The notes beneath the pieces were generated by a model, which saw only the letters and a program-made list of their open reading frames with translations, was not told where the DNA came from and did not search any database. A stretch of DNA of 64,000 bases from an uncultured Desulfobacter sp. (GTDB taxonomy: Bacteria; Desulfobacterota; Desulfobacteria; Desulfobacterales; Desulfobacteraceae): assembly GCF_963666675.1 (NCBI RefSeq), contig NZ_OY762929.1, positions 1,922,001 to 1,986,000 on the forward strand, in the 5' to 3' direction. The position numbers were made by a program, and so were the translations under genes. The stretch's first letter is position 1; each line of letters begins with the position of its first letter. This document shows positions 9,121 to 16,709 of the stretch, in pieces.

Positions 9121-10017
9121 CTATCTCTCCAATTTTCTTTTAAATGTTTGATAGACCCCGACATCTTGAATCAAAGCGCCCTGGATGCCGCAGACATGGG
9201 ATGCAAATTGGGCGGCAAGGGGGATGATTTTATCAACCGGCATGTGTTTCAGGATGCCGGCCACTGACATTGCCGCATATGCATCTCCTGCCCCGACAGT
9301 ATCCGCAATATCCAAAGATTCGGCCGAAGGTCCCCTATGGTGACCGGAGTCTGACGTAAACCATTGGCTTCCCTGTCCCCCCATGGTTAGGATGAGGGTT
9401 TCAAGATGATGGGTTTTCATCAATTGAGCGGCGGTCATTTCGTGGGAGGGTTGAACATCCGGGCAAACAGCAGGTGATTCAAGTTCATCGGTATTGAGTT
9501 TTACAATGTCTGCGCAATTCAATGACGCCTTGACCGTCTGTGCGGTGTAGCACTCAGGTCTCAGGTTAATGTCGCAAAAAGATTTAGTTCCCGGCGATTT
9601 TTTGTGTAAAATTTTTTGGAGCAGGTCAAAATTGTTTGGGGTCCTCTGGATCAAGGTGCCGAAATAGATCACATCGGGTGTTGTCCCCGACAGTAATTGA
9701 TGGACTGGGGCCGGATCAATGTAATCGTATGCCGTATCCCTGGTGATGGTAAATGTGTGTTCTCCTTTGCCCTGGACTTCGACCTGCACTGTGCCGGTGG
9801 GGTGATCTGCGTCAATTTGCACGTCTTCGGAATTGAAGTCGTGGGTGTTTAAAAAATCCAGGATTTCATTGCCCAGGTCGTCATTTCCGACCCGTGAAAT
9901 AAATCTTACCGGAAATCCTAATTTTTTCAGGTGGTAGGCAAAATTAAAGGGGGCCCCGCCCATGCGCTTGTAGTCGGGAAATACGTCAAACAAAATTTCA
10001 CCAGTGACAAGAATCAT
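9121..10017 (-). CDS. PfkB-family carbohydrate kinase, probable fructokinase
   Basis: A 298-residue ribokinase/PfkB-fold sugar kinase. GEILFDVFPDYKRMGGAPFN at the N-terminus is the sugar-binding signature of bacterial fructokinases, and DTVGAGDAYAAM near the C-terminus is the PfkB signature with the catalytic aspartate. It would phosphorylate fructose with ATP. Its TAG stop touches the ATG of the sucrose-phosphate synthase, so both form one minus-strand operon. A fructokinase beside a sucrose synthesis gene is known from halotolerant methylotrophs, where it recycles fructose from sucrose turnover. Substrate is inferred from sequence and context. Confidence 0.85.
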   Translation of the reverse strand: MILVTGEILFDVFPDYKRMGGAPFNFAYHLKKLGFPVRFISRVGNDDLGNEILDFLNTHDFNSEDVQIDADHPTGTVQVEVQGKGEHTFTITRDTAYDYIDPAPVHQLLSGTTPDVIYFGTLIQRTPNNFDLLQKILHKKSPGTKSFCDINLRPECYTAQTVKASLNCADIVKLNTDELESPAVCPDVQPSHEMTAAQLMKTHHLETLILTMGGQGSQWFTSDSGHHRGPSAESLDIADTVGAGDAYAAMSVAGILKHMPVDKIIPLAAQFASHVCGIQGALIQDVGVYQTFKRKLER

Positions 10018-10432
10018 CGTTGAAAATACCTTGGAAATTATTAACGAAAGTTCCCCTGAACATGCCTGATGGATGGCTGTGTCAGAGACGGTTTTTTCTT
10101 TTTTATGAAGACCTGTTTGTCTGCCATGCGTTCCCTGAGTTGCGAAAGGTTATGACGCATGGTTGTGTAATGTGAGACGTATTATATTGAACTCAATGCA
10201 ATTATGCAAGAATGAATCCGACGATGGCTTTTGCCTGGGCCGTGAATACTTTTATGGCCATTCGATGTGAAATTGATTCTATGGTAGGCCGTTTTGCTGT
10301 AGGGGCAACCCTTTGTGGTTGCCCCTGCCAGGCCGGGCATTGTGGCAGGGCAGGCACAGGGGCCTGCCCCTACAGCGACCAACGTTTAAACCAATCCTTT
10401 TCATCTACTGTGCTGGAAAGGGGGGGCGCAGA
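10018..10432. other. Intergenic region holding one copy of repeat family 1
   Basis: A 415-base gap upstream of the fructokinase and downstream of the CoADR-like gene. It contains the fructokinase promoter region (not resolved) and a GC-rich hairpin-forming repeat at 10287-10394. Short open frames crossing it (for example 10212-10484) have no coding character and run through the repeat. Confidence 0.6.
10287..10394 (-). repeat. Dispersed repeat family 1, copy X
   Basis: A hairpin-forming element bounded by TGTAGGGGCA and TGCCCCTACA. Read on the minus strand it begins TTGGTTTAAACGTTGG, then TGTAGGGGCAGG and internal arms GTGCCTGCCCT and GGGGCAACCAC. It lies 39 bases past the stop of the minus-strand CoADR-like gene in the same orientation. 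This copy has extra internal sequence compared with the copies at 13727 and 35426. Confidence 0.8.
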
Positions 10433-12154
10433 TTATCCGCCTTCGGGGATAAAATCGGGCTCAGTGACACGGATGATGGCATAGCCGCCCTGGAGATTTT
10501 TAACCCGGGTAAATCCGTTCTGGTTCAGGGTAGTTTGACATTCAAAGGATCTGGCGCCTGTGCCGCAGAAAAGGCAGAGTTCCTTGTCCCTGGGCAGTTC
10601 ATTGTAGCGTTCGCGCAACTCGGGCTGGGGGATGTGAATCCAGCGGTCCGCACCGTACTTCTCAATGAACGGCTGGGCTTCCACTGCCTCTCTTAAATCC
10701 ACCACCGTGATTTCGCCTTTGTCGAACAGTTCAATAAATTCAGGCCAGTCAATGGGGGTGTTTCTGCCGTCCAGGATATTATCCAGTGCGTTACCGGCAT
10801 TGTTGATCACATCCATGGCAGAGGCAAACGGCGGTGCATAGGCCACCTCCAGGGTACAGACATCATCCACGGTCATGCCTTGTTGCAGCAGGGGCACCAC
10901 GGCATCCACCCTGGATTTGACGGAATCAATCTGCTCGCCCACGGCTTCCACACCCAACACCTTGCGGGTATTGCGGTCGGCGATGAGCTGGATGAACAGG
11001 AACTTTGAGTCGGGATAGAAATGGGCCCTGTCAAACTGGGCCACCACGGAGTGAACCGGATCAAATCCGGCCATCTTGGCCTGGTGAAGGGTCAGGCCTG
11101 CTGTGGCAACACCCATGCCGAAGATCTTGATGCAAAAGGTGCCCACCGTACCGTCAAATTGGGCATTTTTGCCGAAGATGTTGGTGCCGATGATCCGGCC
11201 CTGGCGGTTGGCAAGGGAGCCCAAAGGCATGGGGAGCTGGTCTCCGGATACCTGGTTGCGTACCTCAATGCAGTCACCGCCGGCATAGATATCCGGGTCG
11301 GTGGTTCTCAGATTTTTATCCACGATCAAAGAACCGCCCCGGCCCACAGCCAGGCCCGCTTCCGCCGCAAAACCCGTGTTCGGTCTAACGCCCACGGCCA
11401 TGATCACAAGGTCGCAATCGATCACTTCGCCGCTGACTTCAACGCCGGTAACACCGTTTTCGGCATCCCCGAGGATTTTGGTCACCTGGGCACCTATTTT
11501 GACGTCCACGTCATTGTTTTCAAGCTCTTTTTCGGCAATCAGCGCGATATTGGGACCGATGGCAACCGGCAGGATATGGGGCGCCATTTCCACAAGGGTG
11601 GTTTCCACACCCCATAAGTCCGTCAGGGCTTCGGCCATTTCAACCCCGATGGCACCGGCACCGATGACCACGGCACTTCCCACGGCACCCTTGCTGATCA
11701 GTTCTTTGATGGCGTCGGCATGGTGGAGGTTGGAGACGGGGTATACCCCCGGCAGATCGGCGCCTGGGATGGGCGGTGTAAACGGTGTGCCGCCGGTACC
11801 GATGACCAGTTTGTCATAGGGCATGTCAGACTCTGTTCCGTCGTCAAGATGACGGACTTTCAGCAGTTTGTTTCTGCGGTCAATGCCGATGGCTTCAGTC
11901 CGGGTGAGTACATTAACGCCTTTGACGGTGCGGAAAAATTCCGGGTCCCTGGGGTGATGGGCCGTTGTGGAGTATAAATCTTTAAGTTCTCCAATATCCC
12001 CGCCAATATAATAAGGAATGCCGCATCCGCCGTATGAAATCAAACTATCCCTGTCTATCATAGTTATTTCACAATCGGAATCAAGCCGTCTGAGGCGGCT
12101 GGCCACTTTGGGGCCCAGGGCCACCGCACCGATAATAATGATTTTTTTTGCCAT
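10433..12154 (-). CDS. CoA-disulfide reductase-like flavoprotein fused to a rhodanese domain
   Basis: A pyridine nucleotide-disulfide oxidoreductase of the single-cysteine CoADR/NADH polysulfide reductase group, with a C-terminal rhodanese domain. FAD-binding start MAKKIIIIGAVALG; redox cysteine C44 in YGGCGIPYYIGG; NAD-binding VVIGAGAIGVEMAE near 165; second FAD motif IYAGGDCIE. The last 90 residues or so form the rhodanese domain with its active-site cysteine in LFCGTGARS. Such fusions reduce CoA disulfides, persulfides or polysulfides with NAD(P)H, fitting sulfur-rich anaerobic life. The frame extends to 12196, but GAGG six bases before the ATG at 12154 and the normal flavoprotein N-terminus favour 12154. 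Exact substrate unknown. Confidence 0.88.
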   Translation of the reverse strand: MAKKIIIIGAVALGPKVASRLRRLDSDCEITMIDRDSLISYGGCGIPYYIGGDIGELKDLYSTTAHHPRDPEFFRTVKGVNVLTRTEAIGIDRRNKLLKVRHLDDGTESDMPYDKLVIGTGGTPFTPPIPGADLPGVYPVSNLHHADAIKELISKGAVGSAVVIGAGAIGVEMAEALTDLWGVETTLVEMAPHILPVAIGPNIALIAEKELENNDVDVKIGAQVTKILGDAENGVTGVEVSGEVIDCDLVIMAVGVRPNTGFAAEAGLAVGRGGSLIVDKNLRTTDPDIYAGGDCIEVRNQVSGDQLPMPLGSLANRQGRIIGTNIFGKNAQFDGTVGTFCIKIFGMGVATAGLTLHQAKMAGFDPVHSVVAQFDRAHFYPDSKFLFIQLIADRNTRKVLGVEAVGEQIDSVKSRVDAVVPLLQQGMTVDDVCTLEVAYAPPFASAMDVINNAGNALDNILDGRNTPIDWPEFIELFDKGEITVVDLREAVEAQPFIEKYGADRWIHIPQPELRERYNELPRDKELCLFCGTGARSFECQTTLNQNGFTRVKNLQGGYAIIRVTEPDFIPEGG

Positions 12155-12440
12155 GAGAACCTCGTTTGTTTGTCCGGCATTTAACATGAAAAGCAAAACC
12201 GGATCGTGTCAATATTCCCCCGAATCAAATCCCTCTCAAATTTAGTAGACCCAAAATACGCTAATTAAAGATAATGCTCAAGGGTTTTACTGGCAGGCCT
12301 TTCTTTTTATAGTCTAACAGCCATGGGCAGGCATGGCCTATTAACGGCAAATTTCAGTCGGGCATATCATTGGCAATACAAGGTGACACAAAATAATAAA
12401 AAATGATCCCCGGTCTTGAAAACCTGCCCCATTTTCAGGT

Positions 12441-12980
12441 ATGAGTGCAGACATGATGACTAAACGATTCAATCCCTTTGAAAACCGAACGGACCGGGAT
12501 GTGAGAAATCTTTTGGGCAGTGCGTTTACCGGTGCGCTGCACAAAGGCGACCCGGCACTTGTGGCCAGGGCGGTCTCGGGCCTGGGGCAAAAACAATTGC
12601 CTGTTCCGGCCCAAGTGTACATCAAAGAGCGGTCCAGGCGGTATAACGATGTTTTGGCACAGGTCACGGCACATCCGGAGTTGGCTTCCGACGTCTATGC
12701 GTTAGCCGGTCTACTTTGGGATGAATCCCTTTTTTTTGAATGCCATGAGTGGCTCGAGCAAGATTATAGAACGCTTCAGGGCCAGGCGAAAAAAAATTTG
12801 CAGGCAATGATACGCACCGCAGGTGCCTTTGAATTGCTGGCGTATGACCGGAAAGAGGCGGCGGTCTCAGTGGCATCAAAAGCCTTGGCCGTGCTCGAAG
12901 AATATTTTTTGCAGGTCCCGGAATCATTTAATATTGCACCCAAGATGGCGCGCTTGAAAACCCTTATCAAAGCGGCCTAA
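12441..12980 (+). CDS. DUF309 domain protein
   Basis: A 179-residue protein whose centre matches the DUF309 signature: FFECHEWLEQDYR followed by GQAKKNLQAMIRTAGAF. The family is small and alpha-helical; its HE-containing motif suggests metal or ligand binding, but no activity is established. No signal peptide or membrane span. Possible starts are ATG 12441, 12453 and 12456, and no ribosome site clearly decides between them. It is divergent from the CoADR-like gene, and 30 bases separate it from the amidotransferase gene downstream, so the two may be cotranscribed. Confidence 0.75.
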   Translation: MSADMMTKRFNPFENRTDRDVRNLLGSAFTGALHKGDPALVARAVSGLGQKQLPVPAQVYIKERSRRYNDVLAQVTAHPELASDVYALAGLLWDESLFFECHEWLEQDYRTLQGQAKKNLQAMIRTAGAFELLAYDRKEAAVSVASKALAVLEEYFLQVPESFNIAPKMARLKTLIKAA

Positions 12981-13010
12981 ACCCATGATCAGATTTGAAT
13001 AGAATTTCAT

Positions 13011-13736
13011 ATGCCAGTTTTCATCGCCATTTGCGCCAATACCGAATACAATAAAAATGGTCAGACCATCACCAGTGTTCCCGTGGCCTACAGCCAGTGT
13101 GTCCTGCAAGCCGGTGCCGTGCCTGTTATCCTGCCGCCCTGCCGGGATGAACAGACCGTGGTCCTGATGCTCTCCCGCTTCAGCGGCCTGATTCTTCCAG
13201 GGGGGCTGGACATGGACGCCCAGTATTTTAATCAAGAGATGCATCCGGCATGCAGGGCCAGTGATCCCGAGCTGGATCTGTTTCAGGTTACCCTGGTGAA
13301 ACTGGCCGTGGAACTTAAAATGCCCATTCTGGGTATTTGCCGGGGTGCCCAGGTGGCAAACGTGGCGCTAGGCGGCTCCCTGGTCCAGGATATCCCAAGT
13401 CAGTTGCCCGAATCCCACATTTCTCACATGCAGACGGTATTCTCCTTTGACACGGACCATGATGTCCGGTTCGATCCGGGTTCCCGGCTGTACGGCCTGT
13501 TTGGCGCGTCCATGCGTATCAACTCCCGGCATCATCAATCCATTGATGCCCCGGGCAACGGCATACGCATCACGGCATGGGCACCGGACGGCGTCGTGGA
13601 AGGGGCAGAGCACGAATCTCTGCCCATTTACCTTGTGCAGTGGCACCCTGAACTGCTCATGCAAAAAAGTGACAGCATGCGACCTTTATTCAATCGGTTC
13701 ATCGGCCACTGCAAAGAAAAGAGGGCTTGGTTCTAA
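13011..13736 (+). CDS. Class I glutamine amidotransferase-like (peptidase C26) protein
   Basis: A 241-residue PuuD-type gamma-glutamyl-gamma-aminobutyrate hydrolase family member. The nucleophile cysteine is in GICRGAQVANVALGG, and the catalytic His-Glu pair is in VQWHPE. HHQSID and the preceding glycine-rich GLILPGGLDMD are also family hallmarks. It would hydrolyse a gamma-glutamyl amide in the cytoplasm; the real substrate is uncertain, as no putrescine-pathway neighbours are present. The last codons and TAA stop lie within the first bases of a family 1 repeat copy (13727-13835). Confidence 0.82.
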   Translation: MPVFIAICANTEYNKNGQTITSVPVAYSQCVLQAGAVPVILPPCRDEQTVVLMLSRFSGLILPGGLDMDAQYFNQEMHPACRASDPELDLFQVTLVKLAVELKMPILGICRGAQVANVALGGSLVQDIPSQLPESHISHMQTVFSFDTDHDVRFDPGSRLYGLFGASMRINSRHHQSIDAPGNGIRITAWAPDGVVEGAEHESLPIYLVQWHPELLMQKSDSMRPLFNRFIGHCKEKRAWF

Positions 13737-13835
13737 CGTCGGCCATTGTAGGGGCAGGCCTCTGTGCCTGCCCTATCGGAAGCAACCACAGGGGAATTGC
13801 CCCTACAAAAGATGGCATATCTTATGATCAAGCCC
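13727..13835 (+). repeat. Dispersed repeat family 1, copy Y
   Basis: The sequence from TTGGTTCTAACGTCGG through TGTAGGGGCAGG, GTGCCTGCCCT, GCAACCACAGGGG and TGCCCCTACAAAAGAT to CTTATGATCAA matches the reverse complement of 35426-35530 closely over its full length. Copy Y begins inside the end of the amidotransferase gene and supplies its stop codon. Confidence 0.85.
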
Positions 13836-14112
13836 AGAAAAGAACCCATGGGTGAAACCCAAGGATATAATATAAAATTTTTGTATTTTGGGCGGCGCAC
13901 TGCCCTTTGAAGTTCCTTAAATGTATTTTTTACTCCCAATACTCAAATTTCAGGTTGATTTTATAAACATTAATTAATATACAAAGGGCAACTTTATGTA
14001 CTGGCGCGTGGAAGCAGTAGTAGTGTTTTTGTGATAATAAGGGCCGGCTAATAGAAACACCCCGGTTACTTCAGGTATAATCTGACATAACAGCTTTTTT
14101 TGGAGAGGGATC
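13737..14112. other. Intergenic region upstream of the octaheme cytochrome
   Basis: A 376-base gap. The first 100 bases are repeat family 1 copy Y. The remainder is AT-rich and carries at least one promoter-like pair (13955-13983) and a perfect TATAAT at 14076-14081. No small gene is supported. Confidence 0.55.
13955..13983 (+). promoter_or_regulatory. Promoter-like site upstream of the cytochrome gene
   Basis: TTGATT (13955-13960), a 17-base spacer and TATACA (13978-13983) resemble a sigma-70 promoter. A second candidate -10, TATAAT at 14076-14081, is closer to the gene but lacks a good -35. Confidence 0.45.
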
Positions 14113-14967
14113 ATGAAACGATTATTTCTCATTGCAGTACCCTGGTTTGCTTTTGCTTTTATTTTTACGGGCCTTGCCCTTGCTGAAGACACTGAAGCCA
14201 CATTCGAGCTTCCCACCGGCACCATGAGCTTACAGGCGCCTGAGGATGTCGAACACAAAGCCACATTGTCCCCGGTTAATTTTCCCCATTCCCTTCATTT
14301 TTCCTATTCCTGCCAAGCGTGCCATCATGCTTGGGACGGAAACGGCCCCATAAAAAGTTGCGGGACCAGCGGCTGCCATGAAAATTTCTGGGCACCGAAA
14401 CCCGGTCAGGCCGATGGCGCGGGAAATAAGGTGAAATCCATGGTGGGTGCCTATCACCAGGCATGCCGCGACTGTCATAGAAAAGAGGCGGATCAGCAAA
14501 AGGCGGCCGGTTCCAAAGCGATTGTAACAGGCCCTATTGCCTGTGCCGGATGTCATCCAGATCCCCATTCCGAGGTGGTAGACAGTGATGAAGCGCTGTC
14601 AATCCCCATGGGTATCATCACCATCGAAGCGCCCGAAGGGGTTGAGGCCACAAGAGGTTCCGTTGGTTTTCCCCACGGACTTCATTTCCAGTTTGCCTGT
14701 AAAGCCTGCCATCATGACTGGGATGGTGAAAGTGAAGTTGAGGCCTGTTCTTCCTGCCACAGTGAAACAGAACCGTCAGGCGGCAGAAATATCAAATCCG
14801 AAGAGAACGTGATGTACTATCTGGCGGCCTATCACAATGTCTGTGTAACCTGCCACAGGGATACCGCCAAGCAACGCAGGGCAGCCATGGCAGAAGGCAA
14901 GACAGCCAAAGCGGATCTTCCCAAAGCGGCACCTGTGAATTGCAGCGGTTGCCACAGTCCGTCTTAA
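14113..14967 (+). CDS. Periplasmic octaheme c-type cytochrome with two cytochrome c3-like domains
   Basis: A 284-residue secreted multihaem cytochrome. An N-terminal signal peptide (hydrophobic core LIAVPWFAFAFIFTGLAL, cleavage near ALAED) exports it. Two related halves follow, each opening with a GTMSLQAPEDVE or GIITIEAPEGVE strand and a FPHSLHF/FPHGLHF histidine motif. Half 1 has CQACH, a CX4CH site (CGTSGCH), CRDCH and CAGCH; half 2 has CKACH, CSSCH, CVTCH and CSGCH. That gives eight haem sites, four per half, in the class III (c3) style. It likely shuttles electrons between periplasmic hydrogenases or dehydrogenases and membrane complexes. GGAGAGGGATC precedes the ATG. No partner oxidoreductase is adjacent. 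Confidence 0.88.
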   Translation: MKRLFLIAVPWFAFAFIFTGLALAEDTEATFELPTGTMSLQAPEDVEHKATLSPVNFPHSLHFSYSCQACHHAWDGNGPIKSCGTSGCHENFWAPKPGQADGAGNKVKSMVGAYHQACRDCHRKEADQQKAAGSKAIVTGPIACAGCHPDPHSEVVDSDEALSIPMGIITIEAPEGVEATRGSVGFPHGLHFQFACKACHHDWDGESEVEACSSCHSETEPSGGRNIKSEENVMYYLAAYHNVCVTCHRDTAKQRRAAMAEGKTAKADLPKAAPVNCSGCHSPS

Positions 14968-15064
14968 TAACGGCCATGGGCCGACCCGGCATATCAACTG
15001 CCAGGCTTACGCCCACAACGAAAGATGAAAGTGACTCAGCAACTTATGGAAAATTTCATATAAA
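14966..15064 (-). repeat. Dispersed repeat family 2, copy A
   Basis: Read on the minus strand: TTTATATGAAA, a variable segment, CTTTCATCTTTCGTTGTG, then GCCTGGCAGTTGATATGCC and CGGCCCATGGCCGTTATT. The core of about 66 bases aligns with 16302-16366 and 27421-27487. It lies directly after the cytochrome stop codon, in antisense orientation to it. Confidence 0.8.
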
Positions 15065-15101
15065 CCTGATCATCTTAAGGTTATAAATCAATAATTATGT
15101 C

Positions 15102-15147
15102 AGCCCGGCAGGGCCCGTTTAACGGGATCTGCCGGGTTTACTTTGTT
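15102..15147 (+). terminator. GC-rich hairpin and T-rich tail upstream of tmk
   Basis: CCCGGCAG (15104-15111) pairs with CTGCCGGG (15129-15136), with an inner CCCGTTTAACGGG stem, followed by a T-rich stretch. It probably ends transcription from the cytochrome side. Its presence argues against the upstream start of the thymidylate kinase frame. Confidence 0.6.
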
Positions 15148-15165
15148 GTACGAAGGAAAGTAAGT

Positions 15166-15795
15166 TTGGAAAACGCAAAAAAGGGCGGTTTTGTGGTGTT
15201 TGAAGGGATTGACGGGTCTGGCAAGACCACCCAGAGCCAACTGCTGTACAAGCGACTGGCATCAACGAACACCCAGGTTTTTGCCACATGCGAACCCACC
15301 GACGGGCCTGTGGGCCGATTGCTGCGCCGGATGCTGTCCGGCGACCTGCCGGCCGACCAGCGCACCATTGCAAGCCTGTTTGCCGCAGACCGTACCGAGC
15401 ATCTGATGGATCCCGAGACCGGCATCCGGCAGATGGTGGACAATGGCACAACGGTGGTGTGTGACAGGTATTATTTCTCTTCCTATGCCTATCACAGCCA
15501 ATATATGGATATGGAGTGGGTGATCCAGGCCAATCGGCTCAATGCCGATATTTTAAAACCGGATATCACCCTGTTTATTGATGTGGACCCCGAAATCTGC
15601 CTGAAGCGGCTTCAAACTACCAGAAAACATCTTGAGATCTATGAAAAATTAGATATTATGAAGCAGGTACGGGCAAATTATTTGGCAGCGTTTCACCGCT
15701 TGAAAAAACAGGAGTGTGTGGCTGTGATTGACGGAAACGACTCCGTTGAAAACATAGCCGATGCAGTCTGGGATCAGGTCTGCCAGGTGATTTAA
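15166..15795 (+). CDS. tmk: Thymidylate kinase
   Basis: Cytoplasmic dTMP kinase converting dTMP and ATP to dTDP. The P-loop FEGIDGSGKTTQSQLL, the DR(Y) motif VVCDRYYFSSYAYHSQ, and a LID region around TTRKHLEIYEK are all present. The frame opens at 15097, but that segment contains a terminator hairpin. TTG 15166 is preceded by GAAGGAAAG and gives a 209-residue enzyme of normal size, so it is preferred. The DUF3842 gene follows 11 bases later and is probably cotranscribed. Confidence 0.88.
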   Translation: MENAKKGGFVVFEGIDGSGKTTQSQLLYKRLASTNTQVFATCEPTDGPVGRLLRRMLSGDLPADQRTIASLFAADRTEHLMDPETGIRQMVDNGTTVVCDRYYFSSYAYHSQYMDMEWVIQANRLNADILKPDITLFIDVDPEICLKRLQTTRKHLEIYEKLDIMKQVRANYLAAFHRLKKQECVAVIDGNDSVENIADAVWDQVCQVI

Positions 15796-15806
15796 CAGGA
15801 AAAAAC

Positions 15807-16217
15807 ATGAAAAAAGTGTGTGTTATTGATGGTCAGGGCGGCGGTATTGGATCAACTGTCATCAAGCGGATCAAGGAGCGGTTTGAGGAATCCGTTGAGG
15901 TGATTGCCCTTGGCACCAACGCCATTGCCACGGCCCAAATGCTTAAAGCCAGGGCAAATAAGGGCGCTTCCGGCACCAATGCCATTGTGCAGACGGTTAA
16001 GGATGCGGATATGATAATCGGTACCGTGGGGATTATCATGCCCCACGCCATGATGGGGGAGGTGACCCCCCGGATGGCTGAAGCCGTATCATGCTCCCCG
16101 GCCAAAAAGGTACTCCTGCCGCTGACCCAGGAAAATATCGCCATTGTCGGGATGGTGGGGGCGCCGCTGCCCCAGTTGGTGGACGAATTGTTGGACGCGT
16201 ATTTCCCTCTGTCGTAA
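15807..16217 (+). CDS. DUF3842 family protein
   Basis: A 136-residue protein with an N-terminal Rossmann-like start (KKVCVIDGQGGGIGSTVIKRI) and conserved GTNAIATAQMLKARA, ASGTNAI and GTVGIIMPHAMMGE segments typical of DUF3842. The family occurs widely in anaerobes and has no assigned function; a nucleotide-binding fold is suggested by the glycine-rich loop. CAGGAAAAAAC lies before the ATG. It follows tmk by 11 bases. Confidence 0.78.
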   Translation: MKKVCVIDGQGGGIGSTVIKRIKERFEESVEVIALGTNAIATAQMLKARANKGASGTNAIVQTVKDADMIIGTVGIIMPHAMMGEVTPRMAEAVSCSPAKKVLLPLTQENIAIVGMVGAPLPQLVDELLDAYFPLS

Positions 16218-16268
16218 CATCAACAGGTTTGGGGTATAATTTAACGCTGATAACCTGTATATTATATT

Positions 16269-16366
16269 TTTTATGTGAAAGTCTGTGCAACCTACACAGA
16301 TCTTTCAATCTTCGTTGTGAGCGAAGCCCGGCAGTGGATATGTCAGGTCAACCCATGGCTGTTATT
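16269..16366 (+). repeat. Dispersed repeat family 2, copy B
   Basis: Begins TTTATGTGAAAG, then CTTTCAATCTTCGTTGTG, AGCCCGGCAGTGGATATG and ACCCATGGCTGTTATT. It lies about 50 bases after the DUF3842 stop in the sense orientation and matches copies A and C over about 98 bases. Confidence 0.8.
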
Positions 16367-16441
16367 GGGGATTTTCCCAAATTCGAATTATAAAAGAAAC
16401 CCCCGTGGCTTTAAAAGATCTTAAGAGCAGGAGTGCATATT

Positions 16442-16633
16442 ATGTGTGAAGCCAATGCATATCTCATAGACAAGAGTGGACAGGAATCATTATTTCTGGA
16501 GGCCGTGGACAAGGTCGAACCCGAAGAAGACGGTATTCGCCTGGTCTCCATTTTTGGTGAACAGAAATTTATAAAAGGAAAGATTCACTCTTTGTCCCTG
16601 GTGGAACATAAGGTGTTTATCAAACCTGAATAG
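16442..16633 (+). CDS. CooT-like nickel-binding small protein
   Basis: A 63-residue protein starting MCEANAYL and ending in a small beta-rich fold (VSIFGEQKFIKGKIHSLSLVE). This matches the CooT family, whose members bind nickel through the N-terminal MC pair and were first described beside CO dehydrogenase genes. A GTG at 16433 opens the frame earlier, but AGGAG at 16429-16433 lies eight bases before the ATG at 16442, and family proteins begin with MC, so 16442 is chosen. No CO dehydrogenase gene is adjacent, so its client enzyme is unknown. Confidence 0.78.
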   Translation: MCEANAYLIDKSGQESLFLEAVDKVEPEEDGIRLVSIFGEQKFIKGKIHSLSLVEHKVFIKPE

Positions 16634-16648
16634 CGGTTGAAAAAAACA

Positions 16649-16688
16649 AAAGGCGGGCTGGATAAAAAGGATATCCGGGCCCGCCTTT
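16649..16688. terminator. Bidirectional terminator between cooT-like and nfnB
   Basis: Arms AAAGGCGGGC and GCCCGCCTTT enclose a partly paired inner segment (TGGATA/ATATCC). A-rich and T-containing flanks suit termination of both convergent genes. Confidence 0.8.
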
Positions 16689-16709
16689 GTTGTGCTGATA
16701 GATTACGCT

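Noticed and set aside
10212..10696. Short plus-strand frames across the 10.3 kb repeat
   Set aside because: They run through a palindromic repeat into the antisense of the CoADR-like gene and have no domain or ribosome site.
11021..11617. A 198-codon plus-strand open frame opposite the CoADR-like gene
   Set aside because: Shadow frame within a conserved flavoprotein; no coding signals of its own.
15097..15165. Upstream extension of the thymidylate kinase frame
   Set aside because: The extension crosses a GC-rich terminator hairpin and lacks a ribosome site; TTG 15166 gives normal length and has GAAGGAAAG upstream.
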